Origin: a virus
IMG/VR virus record: IMGVR_UViG_3300047157_000243
Location: 1-64,000 of that record
Reading direction: 5' to 3' (one strand)
Length of the DNA: 64,000 nucleotides
Of this stretch, positions 49,829 to 58,864 are shown one piece after another. A program made the translations under genes and the position numbers. Each line of letters starts with the position of its first letter. Positions within the stretch are counted from its first letter, which is position 1. The notes below the pieces were generated by a model that had not been told where the DNA came from, did not search any database, and saw only the letters and a program-made list of their open reading frames with translations.

Positions 49829-50833
49829 TTATTTAAATCTTTCTTTTATTGCATTGTAATTTCTTAACACTTCGTCAGCATTTATTGCTCTATCATACAT
49901 CATTATTGAAGCAACTTGACCATTAATGGTATCAGAAAAGCTACTACCTCCTCTGCCTATAAAAAGAAGACCAGTGCTTGGATTATCCATCCAAGATGAA
50001 TTTAGCCAAGGAGTGTCAGCCGATAAACTAGACTTAACCAATTCTCCATTTATATACCATTTTCTATTTCCTTCAGTAAGCAACTTGCCTTCATCAGTGT
50101 ATGTGACTAAGTTCCACTCATTTGGTTCATTATCAGCTCTACTTATAGAATAAACCCCTTTAGTTTCATTGTTAGATAGAAATGCAGAAAAATTAGTCCC
50201 TAAAGTCATTCCCCATCTACTATTAGACGAACCAGCCACCCTGTATCTAAAATAAGCATCGTCCACAGGAGAAGTTCCTCCTAAATCAGAGCCTAAAATA
50301 AGTATAGTGTCACCACTTAAACTATTATGAGGTTGACTTAATGCTTTTACACTTGTAACAGTACCGCCAGAATCTATTGTTATTGTAAAGTTTGGTACCG
50401 TTCTAGCTCCATTTGTAACATTAGTCCCTGGTATATTTGAATAAATACCTTGAGAATAGCTAGTACCAGTTAATGGGGTATAGTCTAAAGTGTAATCTCT
50501 AGAGCCAGCAAACATGGCAACACCACCAGGGCCAGTAGTTCCTGATTTTATCCATGCAGAAAATGTAAAATCGCTTGGTTTATAATTTACAAAAGGCTGT
50601 CTTCTAACACCAGAGGTGAATTTCATATGGTCATCTGTTCCATCTACTTTTATAGATTTGTAATCTGATGAAATGCTTAATCCATTTTCTAAAGTAAACT
50701 CCCCTCCCTTTATAAGCTCGCTAGCTGTACCAGCACTGGCCGAAAAACTTCTGTCCCTACATTTAGGATTAAGTGTGTCTAAATAAAAACATAGACCATC
50801 TGTTACGATTTTAGGCGAATAAGAAAAGCTCAT
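49829..50833 (-). CDS. LamG/concanavalin-like adhesin protein (334 aa)
   Basis: ATG at 50833. Start KIVTDGLCFYLDTLNPKC matches the LamG opening. SIKVDGTDDHMKFTSG, FTFSAWIKSG and the C-terminal INGQVASIMMYDRAINADEV show the jelly-roll domain. An insertion (about 110-215) holds YLDYTPL-type and GTVTSVKALSQPHNSLSG sequences found in other fibre proteins. It lies 2 nt after the long fibre gene. Confidence 0.75.
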   Translation of the reverse strand: MSFSYSPKIVTDGLCFYLDTLNPKCRDRSFSASAGTASELIKGGEFTLENGLSISSDYKSIKVDGTDDHMKFTSGVRRQPFVNYKPSDFTFSAWIKSGTTGPGGVAMFAGSRDYTLDYTPLTGTSYSQGIYSNIPGTNVTNGARTVPNFTITIDSGGTVTSVKALSQPHNSLSGDTILILGSDLGGTSPVDDAYFRYRVAGSSNSRWGMTLGTNFSAFLSNNETKGVYSISRADNEPNEWNLVTYTDEGKLLTEGNRKWYINGELVKSSLSADTPWLNSSWMDNPSTGLLFIGRGGSSFSDTINGQVASIMMYDRAINADEVLRNYNAIKERFK

Positions 50834-50835
50834 AA

Positions 50836-53800
50836 TTATATACTTTTTATTATAGTTTTAATGTCCCAACTTTCAGCGCCTGTAATTGTAGCTGTTAAAT
50901 CTGCAGTGTTTCCTGTGGAAATAACTACACTCATAGTTACTGCAGTAGTTGAACCATTTATGTCATTAGTACTAACATCTGAATAGTCCACACTAGAACC
51001 ACTCCAAATAGATGAAATATTACCAGCTCTAGCACCACCTGAAGATGTTCCCACTATTGTATAATCATAAAAACCTCCTGTGTATGCACTTGTTGGTATA
51101 GAATATAAAACATTAGCACCAGTAGTTACTGTCGAATACGAACTTGTATTTAATGATGGAGATATATTATCACCCATCAGTATAGTGTTGTCAGAATAAA
51201 CCTCTAATACAGGCAGGCCTGATATGTCATTTACAGCGAATAATTGACCATCTAAATTGTCTGTTACAGTAAAAAGTTCTCCACTTGAGCCTTGAACACT
51301 AAATATAGGACTTGTATCTCCTGAGCCATATATGGTAAGTGCTGGGAGTGTTGTCCCTGAAATTGTTCCTCCCGTTAGCGGCAAGAAATCTCCGCCACCA
51401 CCAGCAGAACCTGTAACTACATTTCCACCAGAATCTATACCTAAATTATTAACGGATGTTCCTGTAGCTAAACTGTTTATGTTTAAATAAGGAACATAAA
51501 CTGTGTCATCAGTTGTTCCTGTAATATTTTGCCCACCTAAAACGGCACTTCTTACACCCGTAACCAAAGAGTCGGTAGAGTGTATAAAAGAAGTTAGGCC
51601 AGAAGCTATAGAGTTTCTACCAGCGGCATGAGTATAATTTCCAGAAGCTATTGTTTGGCTGTTTTGCGAGTGACTAAATGAACCAACAGATGTCGTTTGT
51701 CCCCCTTCAGCGTGAGAATATCCTGAAGCGAATGTTGTAAAACCTTCTGCATGAGAAGCAAACCCAGAAGCTGTAGTGCTTTCACCTTCTGCATGCGAAC
51801 CTAGACCACTTGCCACAGTAAATCTACCTTCAGCATGAGACCCCTGTCCAGAAGCTAAAGTGCTTAGACCCTCAGAGTGTGAAGAGTATGTTATTGCAGA
51901 TGTTGGCTGTGACAACGAGCCCTTACCAGTAAAATAAATACCCCCTTCAGCATGTGATGCTTCTCCGCTTGCTAAATTGTTATTACCTTCAGCGTGAGAA
52001 TAATCTCCGCTTGCTGTTGTTTGAGAACCTTCAGCGTGAGAATAGTCTCCACTAGCTACAGTATTATTGTTTTGAGCATGAGCCCCTCTACCAGAGGCTG
52101 TAGAAAGTTCACCTTCAGCATGAGAACCTGTACCTAAAGAAATTGAGCCAATACCCTCAGCGTGAGAAGTGTCGCCAGATGCTATCGTATTAGTACCTTC
52201 AGCATGTGATAGGCCACCACTCGCAGTAGTATTCCCTCCTTCAGCATGAGATGAAACGCCTGATGCAGTATTTGGGATAGTACCTTTTCCATCAAATCCA
52301 CCTTCAACATGAGAAGCGTGTCCACTAGCTATATTCGAAATTCCTTCAGCATGAGAATAGTCTCCACTTGCTGTTGTTTGAAAGCCTTCCGAGTGAGAAA
52401 CGACACCAAGAGACGTTGTCTGAAAACCTTCAGCATGAGAAGTGTCACCAGAAGCTACTGTAAGCTCTCCTTCAGCGTGACTGGCACTCCCGTAAGTAAT
52501 TGAGTCATTCCCTTCTGCGTGAGAGTTGGTTCCAAAAGTCTTAGTTCCAGTACCTTCAGCATGAGAATTGTTTGCAACGGCTGTGGTAAAAAATCCTTCA
52601 GCGTGAGCAGTTGCACCACTAGCTCTAGTGTTTGCCCCTTCTGCATGTGAAGCGAGTCCTGCAGCAATGTTAATATACCCCTTCCCTGGAAAACCTCCTT
52701 CAGCATGAGAAGCCTCTCCTACAGCTTGATTTCCAAATCCTGAAGCAAAAGAATAGTTACCTGTCGCATCTACACCTGAAGTATTTATGGCTTTTATAGA
52801 AAAAGAACCTGTTGAGCCTGTTGTGAAAACAGTCGTACCAGTTCCTCCGCCACCACCAGCAGAACCTGTAACTACATTTCCACCAGAATCTATACCTAAG
52901 TTATTAACAGATGTTCCTGTAGCTAAGCTGTTTATGTTTAAATAAGGAACATAAACTGTGTCATCAGTTGTTCCTGTAATGTTTTGCCCTCCTAAAATAG
53001 CACTTCTTTGACCAGTAACTAAAGAGTTTGTTGAATGTACAAAAGAAGTGGAACCAGATGCAATAGAGTCAGAACCTCCCGCATGCGAAAATGAACCGCT
53101 TGATATTGTTTCAAAACCTTCTGCATGTGAAGCTAGTCCACTAGCTGTTGAGCTATAACCTTCTGCATGAGCGGCATCATTACTAGCCGTTGTATCAAAA
53201 CCTTCCGTATGAGACGCTGTACCTGTAGATGTTGTATTAAAGCCTTCTGAATGAGAAGATGTACCGCTTGCTATTGTATTTAAACCTTCCGCATGAGAGT
53301 CGGCTCCACTTGCCACAGTACCAAATCCTTCAGAGTGAGAATCTTCACCACTAGACGTTGTGTTCCATCCTTCAGCATGAGCATAATCTCCACTTGCAAC
53401 CGTAAACAATCCTTGCGCATGAGAATCTTCACCAGATGCTGTTGTAAAATATCCTTCAGCATGAGCTTCCGCTCCAATGGCAGAAGTTCCCCATCCTTCA
53501 GCATGAGATTCACCACCCCCAGCAACTGTAACACGACCTTCTGCGTGTGCAGAGCTTCCACTTGCTAATGTCTGCCTACCTTCAGCATGAGAAGCTGGTC
53601 CAGAGGATATAGTCGTTGCACCTTCTGCGTGTGCATAATTTCCTGAAGCCGAAGTACTACCACCTTCAGCGTGTGAATAAGAACCACTAGCAACTGTGAA
53701 AAACCCTTCTGAGTGGTCACCAACATTAAGTGCTTTAGTGGATTGTCCCTCAGCGTGAGAATAGTTCCCAGCAGCCAAAGTGCCTACGCCTTCAGCGTGA

Positions 53801-54330
53801 GACGAAAAAGTTGTAGCAGATGTTGGGTCTGAAAATTTACCATTAAAACCACCTTCAGCGTGAGATGCTGTTCCGCTAGCTAAATTATCGTAACCTGAAG
53901 CGAATGCATAATCACCTGTTGCATCTATTGCAGTATCATTTAAGGCTTTTATTGAAAATAAGCCAGTTGAACCAGATGTGAAAACTGAAGTAGAGCCAGT
54001 TAAATAATCTAATAAAGGAGTATCTCCAATAAAGTATGTGTCTCCTGAAATAGTTGACCCACTTATGTTTTCAGCAGTAATACCTGTAAGATTTATACTT
54101 CCATTTAAATTAACTTCATAAGTTGATATTCCTAAAGTGGAGCCAGAAACAACATTTATGTTTGAACCTCCATCTGTGATTGAATGCCCACTTAAAATGC
54201 CATGTATGGCATCTCCAAAAACATCTTCGATAAGCTCAAAGTTGTCATTTATTTTAACTCTACCCTCGTTGGGCGTATCCGAAGGGAGTATATCTTTTAT
54301 TGTTGTTGTACCTGTAAAAAAATGTGACAC
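50836..54330 (-). CDS. Giant YadA-like trimeric fibre (1164 aa)
   Basis: Starts at a GTG at 54330. N-terminal PNEGRVKINDNFEL is the head motif shared with the fibres near 4561-7088. Residues about 140-440 and 540-960 are about 14-residue repeats such as ASGDYSHAEGQTT, the YadA/Hep_Hag left-handed beta-roll. Two long blocks, each ending with TDDTVYVPYLNINSLATG and then GSAGGGG, indicate an internal duplication. The C-terminal part has SPIFSVQGSSGELFTVTDNL, typical of fibre tips. Likely the long tail fibre or a whisker. Confidence 0.85.
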   Translation of the reverse strand: MSHFFTGTTTIKDILPSDTPNEGRVKINDNFELIEDVFGDAIHGILSGHSITDGGSNINVVSGSTLGISTYEVNLNGSINLTGITAENISGSTISGDTYFIGDTPLLDYLTGSTSVFTSGSTGLFSIKALNDTAIDATGDYAFASGYDNLASGTASHAEGGFNGKFSDPTSATTFSSHAEGVGTLAAGNYSHAEGQSTKALNVGDHSEGFFTVASGSYSHAEGGSTSASGNYAHAEGATTISSGPASHAEGRQTLASGSSAHAEGRVTVAGGGESHAEGWGTSAIGAEAHAEGYFTTASGEDSHAQGLFTVASGDYAHAEGWNTTSSGEDSHSEGFGTVASGADSHAEGLNTIASGTSSHSEGFNTTSTGTASHTEGFDTTASNDAAHAEGYSSTASGLASHAEGFETISSGSFSHAGGSDSIASGSTSFVHSTNSLVTGQRSAILGGQNITGTTDDTVYVPYLNINSLATGTSVNNLGIDSGGNVVTGSAGGGGGTGTTVFTTGSTGSFSIKAINTSGVDATGNYSFASGFGNQAVGEASHAEGGFPGKGYINIAAGLASHAEGANTRASGATAHAEGFFTTAVANNSHAEGTGTKTFGTNSHAEGNDSITYGSASHAEGELTVASGDTSHAEGFQTTSLGVVSHSEGFQTTASGDYSHAEGISNIASGHASHVEGGFDGKGTIPNTASGVSSHAEGGNTTASGGLSHAEGTNTIASGDTSHAEGIGSISLGTGSHAEGELSTASGRGAHAQNNNTVASGDYSHAEGSQTTASGDYSHAEGNNNLASGEASHAEGGIYFTGKGSLSQPTSAITYSSHSEGLSTLASGQGSHAEGRFTVASGLGSHAEGESTTASGFASHAEGFTTFASGYSHAEGGQTTSVGSFSHSQNSQTIASGNYTHAAGRNSIASGLTSFIHSTDSLVTGVRSAVLGGQNITGTTDDTVYVPYLNINSLATGTSVNNLGIDSGGNVVTGSAGGGGDFLPLTGGTISGTTLPALTIYGSGDTSPIFSVQGSSGELFTVTDNLDGQLFAVNDISGLPVLEVYSDNTILMGDNISPSLNTSSYSTVTTGANVLYSIPTSAYTGGFYDYTIVGTSSGGARAGNISSIWSGSSVDYSDVSTNDINGSTTAVTMSVVISTGNTADLTATITGAESWDIKTIIKSI

Positions 54331-54353
54331 TATTATATAATTTTATTTCTTTA

Positions 54354-54360
54354 ATAAATA
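54354..54360 (-). promoter_or_regulatory. TATTTAT element before the giant fibre
   Basis: Minus-strand TATTTAT in the context CTCTATTTATTAAAG, 23 nt upstream of the GTG at 54330. Confidence 0.45.
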
Positions 54361-54428
54361 GAGATTAAAAACTCTTATAAAGTCAAAATACTATTTACAC
54401 AAAAGCTTTTTTTCTTTTAATTTGTTTT

Positions 54429-54923
54429 ATGTATTACTTTGAATATGATAAAAATGGATTTTTGGTAAAATATGCCGAAACTGAAGTGGATGTAGAATTT
54501 AGTGAAATATCTATAAACAATTCTATCTTTTACTGTATAGTAGATAATTTTTTAGTAAAGAAGTTTGAAGAGAATGGACTTTTTAAAACTGTAAGCAAAT
54601 ATGGAGGGCCAATAAAATTGACACATTCTTTCAGCGAAGGAGAAAGTTGGATAAAAGTTTTTAATAAAAAAGGCAGCAGTATTATTAAACATTATAATGA
54701 TTGTACAAAAGGTGTATCATCATACAAAGAAACAAACTACCCATGGTTTACATACAGTGCAGATACATCTTTAGAAAACTACATTGAAAAACATGTAGAA
54801 AATGTTAGTAAATATGCCATCCCCACCAGTGTAATTTCTTTGGAAGGAGAAAGTTTATCTCATTTAAATTTTAAAGTCAAAGATTCTTTTTTAGAAAAAT
54901 GGACTAATATAATTGATTTTTGA
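54429..54923 (+). CDS. Hypothetical protein (164 aa)
   Basis: ATG at 54429. Beta-rich N-terminus (MYYFEYDKNGFLVKYAETEV), a central SEGESWIKVFNKKGSSIIKH and a C-terminal FKVKDSFLEKWTNI segment that also occurs, shortened, in the next protein (LKVKNDCFNNWLN). Not recognised; first gene after the fibre operon, divergent from it. Confidence 0.5.
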   Translation: MYYFEYDKNGFLVKYAETEVDVEFSEISINNSIFYCIVDNFLVKKFEENGLFKTVSKYGGPIKLTHSFSEGESWIKVFNKKGSSIIKHYNDCTKGVSSYKETNYPWFTYSADTSLENYIEKHVENVSKYAIPTSVISLEGESLSHLNFKVKDSFLEKWTNIIDF

Positions 54924-54933
54924 AATTGTTATC

Positions 54934-54940
54934 TATTTAT
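54934..54940 (+). promoter_or_regulatory. TATTTAT element before the 161-aa gene
   Basis: Context ATCTATTTATTTAATATAC, 19 nt before the ATG at 54960. Confidence 0.4.
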
Positions 54941-54959
54941 TTAATATACTAAATGTTAG

Positions 54960-55445
54960 ATGATGTATAACAAAAATAATAGATTAAGGAATATACTTTT
55001 TGAAAGCTTTCATGATAGAAATGAATCTTTTTATTACCTAGCCCCAGATATTGTAGGTTCAGTGTCAAATGCTAATATGGATATGAATAAAAATATATTC
55101 GTAATAGACTTTAATACTACTGATGGTAGAGTTTTAAATTTGAAAGTTAAAAATGATTGTTTTAACAACTGGTTAAATCAAGAAGAGTGTGAAAATTCTG
55201 GGGTTGTTGATTTTGTTAAACATTTTATATCAAACTCTAAATCAGAAGACGAATTAGAAACCGATACTTTAGAAGAAATAGTAGATGAATATGGTGACAT
55301 CATGAATAGTGATGATATGCCAAACAACTCTAATAACTCAATGATGGGTAAATCTAAGTTTGGTTCTGAAAAAGCAATAAAACAAACTATAGCAAAATCT
55401 AAAAGGTATTATGGAGATTTGGGCTTAGGAGTTGTTACTTGGTAA
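54960..55445 (+). CDS. Hypothetical protein (161 aa)
   Basis: ATG at 54960 (a second ATG at 54963). NNRLRNILFESFHDRNESFY at the start is a tag-like helix with an ILFES site. Centre FVIDFNTTDGRVLNLKVKND resembles its upstream neighbour; an acidic linker and SKFGSEKAIKQTIAKSKRYY at the end. Probably another virion-type protein. Confidence 0.5.
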   Translation: MMYNKNNRLRNILFESFHDRNESFYYLAPDIVGSVSNANMDMNKNIFVIDFNTTDGRVLNLKVKNDCFNNWLNQEECENSGVVDFVKHFISNSKSEDELETDTLEEIVDEYGDIMNSDDMPNNSNNSMMGKSKFGSEKAIKQTIAKSKRYYGDLGLGVVTW

Positions 55446-55464
55446 TTTTATAAAAATATAAGAT

Positions 55465-55989
55465 ATGTTTAAAATGAGAGAAATATTTGACTTTGACTCC
55501 GAAAAGGGAAAGGGTAAAAGTAAAAAAGGTAGTCAAATTGACAGAATGAAACAATTGAATGAAACATATCAAAAAAGAGGTGAGTTCATCAAAGAAAATA
55601 AAGGTAAGGAAGTTGATGAGAAAGTGTTACAAGAAGAGGCTGATAGGCTTAAGAAGCTTTCAAGTCACAGAACAACTCTAAAAGAAAACGGTGGTATCCC
55701 ATTCATGGGAATGAAGCAAGCGGGCCAGGGTGAAACTGTGAATACATTTTTGCCAACAATACCAGATTCTGCAAGAAACTCTTCCTTCTCTTATATAAAG
55801 CCAGAAGAAGCTTTAGATATATCTATAAAAAGAGCTATTGAATCAGGAACCCCTATTAACAATATGGGATTTTATGATGAGGTTAATTGGATTTTAAACA
55901 ACTTAGGCTTTGATTCTAAGAACCCAATGGACATTAAATCTGCAATGATAAAAATAGCTGGTGGTGACTTAAACACTTCTGTAGACTAA
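55465..55989 (+). CDS. Hypothetical virion-type protein (174 aa)
   Basis: ATG at 55465 (or 55474, MREIFDFDSEKG). Basic helical N-terminal half with LQEEADRLKKLSSHRT, then GIPFMGMKQAGQGE and a C-terminal helical domain (EEALDISIKRAIESG, GFYDEVNWILNNLGF). No family recognised. Directly abuts the next gene. Confidence 0.5.
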   Translation: MFKMREIFDFDSEKGKGKSKKGSQIDRMKQLNETYQKRGEFIKENKGKEVDEKVLQEEADRLKKLSSHRTTLKENGGIPFMGMKQAGQGETVNTFLPTIPDSARNSSFSYIKPEEALDISIKRAIESGTPINNMGFYDEVNWILNNLGFDSKNPMDIKSAMIKIAGGDLNTSVD

Positions 55990-56481
55990 GTGGTGAATGA
56001 GGTAAGAAAAATAATTAGACAAGAAATAGAAAATCTTTTTGAGGATTTTCGATATAGATATGATGGAAGTTTTTACCCAAATGAATCCATGATTAAAAGT
56101 TGTTTAGAAGCATTAAATGCAGTTGAAGAAAATGATTTAACTAAAAACGTATCTAAAAAAAATGAAGGTTCTGGTAAAAGTAAAGCAAAAATCATAGTAA
56201 ATAAAGAGCCATTAAACCACTCTCAACTAAAAAGGATGAAAGCTTTTTTTGACAATAATGAATCTGAAGCATCATTAGAAAAGTCAAAAGGGGAAAATGT
56301 TTATACATCTGGATTGTTGCAAATTTGGAACCTGTGGGGTGGAGATGCTGGTAAGTCTTGGTGTAATACGCACATATCCCAAAGAAATAGTAGCAATGAT
56401 ACTAGCAAAACAATTAGAGGAGCTTCTGGTATCAGGTCTAAAAATTTAATGAACCCTCTCAACACAAGAATACATAGATAA
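55990..56481 (+). CDS. Tagged protein with conserved NHSQLKRMKAFFDN segment (163 aa)
   Basis: Start GTG at 55990 (or 55993); no ATG is available at this end. N-terminus VNEVRKIIRQEIENLFEDF is a tag. Residues about 78-100, LNHSQLKRMKAFFDNNESEA, then a W-rich SGLLQIWNLWGGDAGKSW segment match a small conserved phage protein I recall from T4-like marine phages (LSHDQ.KRMKSFFDNH). Role unknown. Confidence 0.55.
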   Translation: MVNEVRKIIRQEIENLFEDFRYRYDGSFYPNESMIKSCLEALNAVEENDLTKNVSKKNEGSGKSKAKIIVNKEPLNHSQLKRMKAFFDNNESEASLEKSKGENVYTSGLLQIWNLWGGDAGKSWCNTHISQRNSSNDTSKTIRGASGIRSKNLMNPLNTRIHR

Positions 56482-56483
56482 CC

Positions 56484-56515
56484 TTTGATTCTTAAGTTTT
56501 AAATTCTTATATTTG
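56484..56515 (+). promoter_or_regulatory. Early-type promoter TTTG-N20-TATATTTG
   Basis: TTTG (56484-56487), 20 nt, TATATTTG (56508-56515), 26 nt before the methyltransferase ATG. Confidence 0.65.
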
Positions 56516-56541
56516 TTTTCTTATAAATTAATTTCATTTCA

Positions 56542-57489
56542 ATGAATGTTCTTAGCCTATTTGATGGTATGAGTTGCGGCCAGTTAGCACTAAAAAAAGC
56601 TGGCATTATCTATAACAACTATTATTCTTCTGAAATAGATGAGTACTCTATGAAAATTGCTCAGATTAATTTCCCTGAAACCATACAGTTAGGAAATGTA
56701 ACTGAATTAAATGCTAAAAAGCTGCCTAAAATAGATTTGCTAATTGGAGGGTCCCCATGCCAGGGTTTTAGTATGGCTGGAAAACAGCTTAATTTTGAAG
56801 ATGAAAGAAGTAAGTTGTTTTTTGAATTTGTAAGACTTCTAAATGAATTAAAGCCCAAATATTTCTTGTTAGAAAATGTAAAGATGAAAAAAGAATATAG
56901 AGACATAATAAGTTCTTATTTGGGTGTTGAGTGTATAGAGATAGACAGCAGTTTACTTTCTGCTCAAAATAGAAAAAGATTATACTGGACTAATATAGAA
57001 AACATTAAACAACCTAAAGATAAAAAAGTTTTTTTATCAAAAGTGCTGGAAAGGGGGGTGACACAAGAAAAGTATTTAATAAAAGAAGAAAGTGCTATTA
57101 AGCAAAATATTATTAAATATAGAGATGAGCGTCTAGCTAAACAAGCAGTTTTTACTGAACGTAGAACCGAAGAGGCAAAAAAGATAAGAAAAGAATATAG
57201 AGCTAAATACGGAAGAGATTTTTCGCCTAGAAGAGCTAAAGAAATGGTGCCTAGAACGGATGATAAGTGTAATTGCTTAACAACATCACTAACTAAAGAG
57301 CATGTGTTGATTGATGAAAATTATAATTTTAGAAAATTAACACCTACAGAATGTGAAAGGTTACAAACGGTCCCAGACAATTACACTAAACACATTAACA
57401 TTTCAGACACACAAAGATACAAAATGCTTGGAAATGGCTGGACAATTTCCGTAATTGCACATATATTTAAAAACATTAAAAATAAATAA
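56542..57489 (+). CDS. C5-cytosine DNA methyltransferase
   Basis: 315 residues, ATG at 56542. Motif I LSLFDGMSCGQLAL, motif IV GGSPCQGFS (catalytic Cys73), motif VI LENVKMKK (111-113 ENV), motif VIII SAQNRKRLYW, motif IX RKLTPTECERLQTVP and motif X YKMLGNGWTISVIAHIF are in canonical order. The target-recognition region (about 165-245) is short and basic. The short size and motif spelling resemble stand-alone or DNMT3-like enzymes. No restriction gene is next to it, so it likely shields phage DNA or marks it. Confidence 0.9.
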   Translation: MNVLSLFDGMSCGQLALKKAGIIYNNYYSSEIDEYSMKIAQINFPETIQLGNVTELNAKKLPKIDLLIGGSPCQGFSMAGKQLNFEDERSKLFFEFVRLLNELKPKYFLLENVKMKKEYRDIISSYLGVECIEIDSSLLSAQNRKRLYWTNIENIKQPKDKKVFLSKVLERGVTQEKYLIKEESAIKQNIIKYRDERLAKQAVFTERRTEEAKKIRKEYRAKYGRDFSPRRAKEMVPRTDDKCNCLTTSLTKEHVLIDENYNFRKLTPTECERLQTVPDNYTKHINISDTQRYKMLGNGWTISVIAHIFKNIKNK

Positions 57490-57510
57490 TAATAAATAAA
57501 TACAATTAAT

Positions 57511-58071
57511 ATGTCAGAAACATCAGAAACATCAGAAGCAACAGTTTCAAAATTTGAAATAACTCCAATATTACCGCAAGACTATGAGGGATATATGGAT
57601 GCAGATGAAGAGCTTGCAATAATTGCAAACCATGTAAAAAATTCAACGGTTCATAATGCAGATATTGAAACTAATAGAATTAAGTTTTTATATTCTACTT
57701 TAAACCCAAAAAAAGAAGGAGGAAGATATGTATTAACTTCTTTAACCAAAAGAAGTGATATAGACAAAATGGTTAATGATGATTATGATTACATAATTAC
57801 TGTATATTATGATGTCTGGAAGGATTTAGATGAATCTAACAAAATAATACAACTAGATAAAGCTTTGTGTGGTATTGATATGGGAACTTTAGAAAAGCCT
57901 GTTTTGAAAAAAAGCACACCAGACACAAGAGAATATAATGATAACTTAAGGTTTTATGGAGCTGAAAAAGTGCTAGACAGTTCTGAAATGGTAGACTTAG
58001 CATGTCAAAGAATTTCTGAAGAAAAAAGAGAAAAAAAGAAATTAGATAAAGAATTGAAAATAATAAAGTAA
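57511..58071 (+). CDS. Phage metallopeptidase-like protein lacking its catalytic histidines
   Basis: 186 residues, ATG at 57511. The central YDYIITVYYDVWKDLDESN followed by KIIQLDKALCGID aligns with phage metallopeptidase-like proteins that read ...W..L......ALLDHELCHI, but here the HELCH is KALCG, so zinc ligands and catalytic Glu are absent. The downstream TPDTREYNDNLRFYGAEKV corresponds to the HD..EF...L..YG segment, with HD replaced by PD. I infer a catalytically dead relative, perhaps a binding protein. Confidence 0.55.
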   Translation: MSETSETSEATVSKFEITPILPQDYEGYMDADEELAIIANHVKNSTVHNADIETNRIKFLYSTLNPKKEGGRYVLTSLTKRSDIDKMVNDDYDYIITVYYDVWKDLDESNKIIQLDKALCGIDMGTLEKPVLKKSTPDTREYNDNLRFYGAEKVLDSSEMVDLACQRISEEKREKKKLDKELKIIK

Positions 58072-58124
58072 ATATTTACTTTATTATTTTTTTTTATATA
58101 TTATAATTCTAAAATAAAACAAAA

Positions 58125-58364
58125 ATGGAAGATATTAAAATACAACTTAACAACTCTGTAAAAGCAGTAAGTTCACATTTTCAAGCAGAAAAAGATAGGG
58201 CTATTGCTGATTTAGAAATTTATTTAAATAGACCCGTAGGAGTGGGAGACCACTCAAGCGTTTTGGATGATACTATTAAAATATTTGAAAAATTAGAGCA
58301 TGCAAAATCTATGCTTGAAATGATTAACTCTATGACTTTAGGTTCTGATACAACAGCTAAATAA
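58125..58364 (+). CDS. Small helical protein (79 aa)
   Basis: ATG at 58125. Helical with EKDRAIADLEIYLNRPVGVG and HAKSMLEMINSMTL. Not recognised; 6 nt before the next membrane-protein gene. Confidence 0.45.
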   Translation: MEDIKIQLNNSVKAVSSHFQAEKDRAIADLEIYLNRPVGVGDHSSVLDDTIKIFEKLEHAKSMLEMINSMTLGSDTTAK

Positions 58365-58370
58365 ATAAAC

Positions 58371-58610
58371 ATGGAAATTTTATTAAAAATAATTTTAGGA
58401 ATGCTATTTGCTGCTTCTATCTTTTTTGGAAGGCTAGTATATACTGAGTATAAACTTTTTAACAAAGATATTGAAACAAAGAGCACTTCTTTATTGGAAA
58501 GAATATTAGTTAATGGTTTAATATTTATTATTTTTTCTATATTAGCTTTTTTAATGTCATTTTCTTTATATACTATTTTTGGAAAAATAACTTTTGAAAC
58601 ATACTTTTAA
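58371..58610 (+). CDS. Small two-helix membrane protein (79 aa)
   Basis: ATG at 58371. Hydrophobic N-terminal helix (LLKIILGMLFAASIFFGRLV), charged loop, hydrophobic C-terminal helix (GLIFIIFSILAFLMSFSLYT). Candidate holin or inner-membrane effector; no hydrolase is directly adjacent. Confidence 0.5.
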   Translation: MEILLKIILGMLFAASIFFGRLVYTEYKLFNKDIETKSTSLLERILVNGLIFIIFSILAFLMSFSLYTIFGKITFETYF

Positions 58611-58613
58611 TAT

Positions 58614-58862
58614 ATGAAGCTGTTTAAGAAGATAAATTTTTATATAAGAAATTGTATTTGGAATTATAAATTTTGGCTTTTTTGTAAGCGAAAATATGTA
58701 GAATATAGCTTTGTTAAAAAAAATCCAATAAACGGAAATAGAGAAAAAGTAATCAAAAAAAGATTTCAAGGATACGAGTATAAAGGAAAAATATACCAAG
58801 ACAACCCAGGCATGCCCTTATCTACAGAACATGAATGGGATATTGTAAAGAAAAAAATATAA
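58614..58862 (+). CDS. Small basic protein (82 aa)
   Basis: ATG at 58614. Basic, aromatic-rich N-terminus (FKKINFYIRNCIWNYKFW), then REKVIKKRFQGYEYKGKIYQ. Not recognised. Last gene before a strong terminator. Confidence 0.45.
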   Translation: MKLFKKINFYIRNCIWNYKFWLFCKRKYVEYSFVKKNPINGNREKVIKKRFQGYEYKGKIYQDNPGMPLSTEHEWDIVKKKI

Positions 58863-58864
58863 AC

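Noticed and set aside
50836-54330. Plus-strand frames over the giant fibre and the YadA operon
   Set aside because: They are antisense mirrors of strongly repetitive coding DNA and lack any start signal or known domain.
56542-57489. Restriction-modification system
   Set aside because: Only the methyltransferase is present; the neighbours are a metallopeptidase-like protein and tagged virion-type proteins, with no restriction endonuclease.
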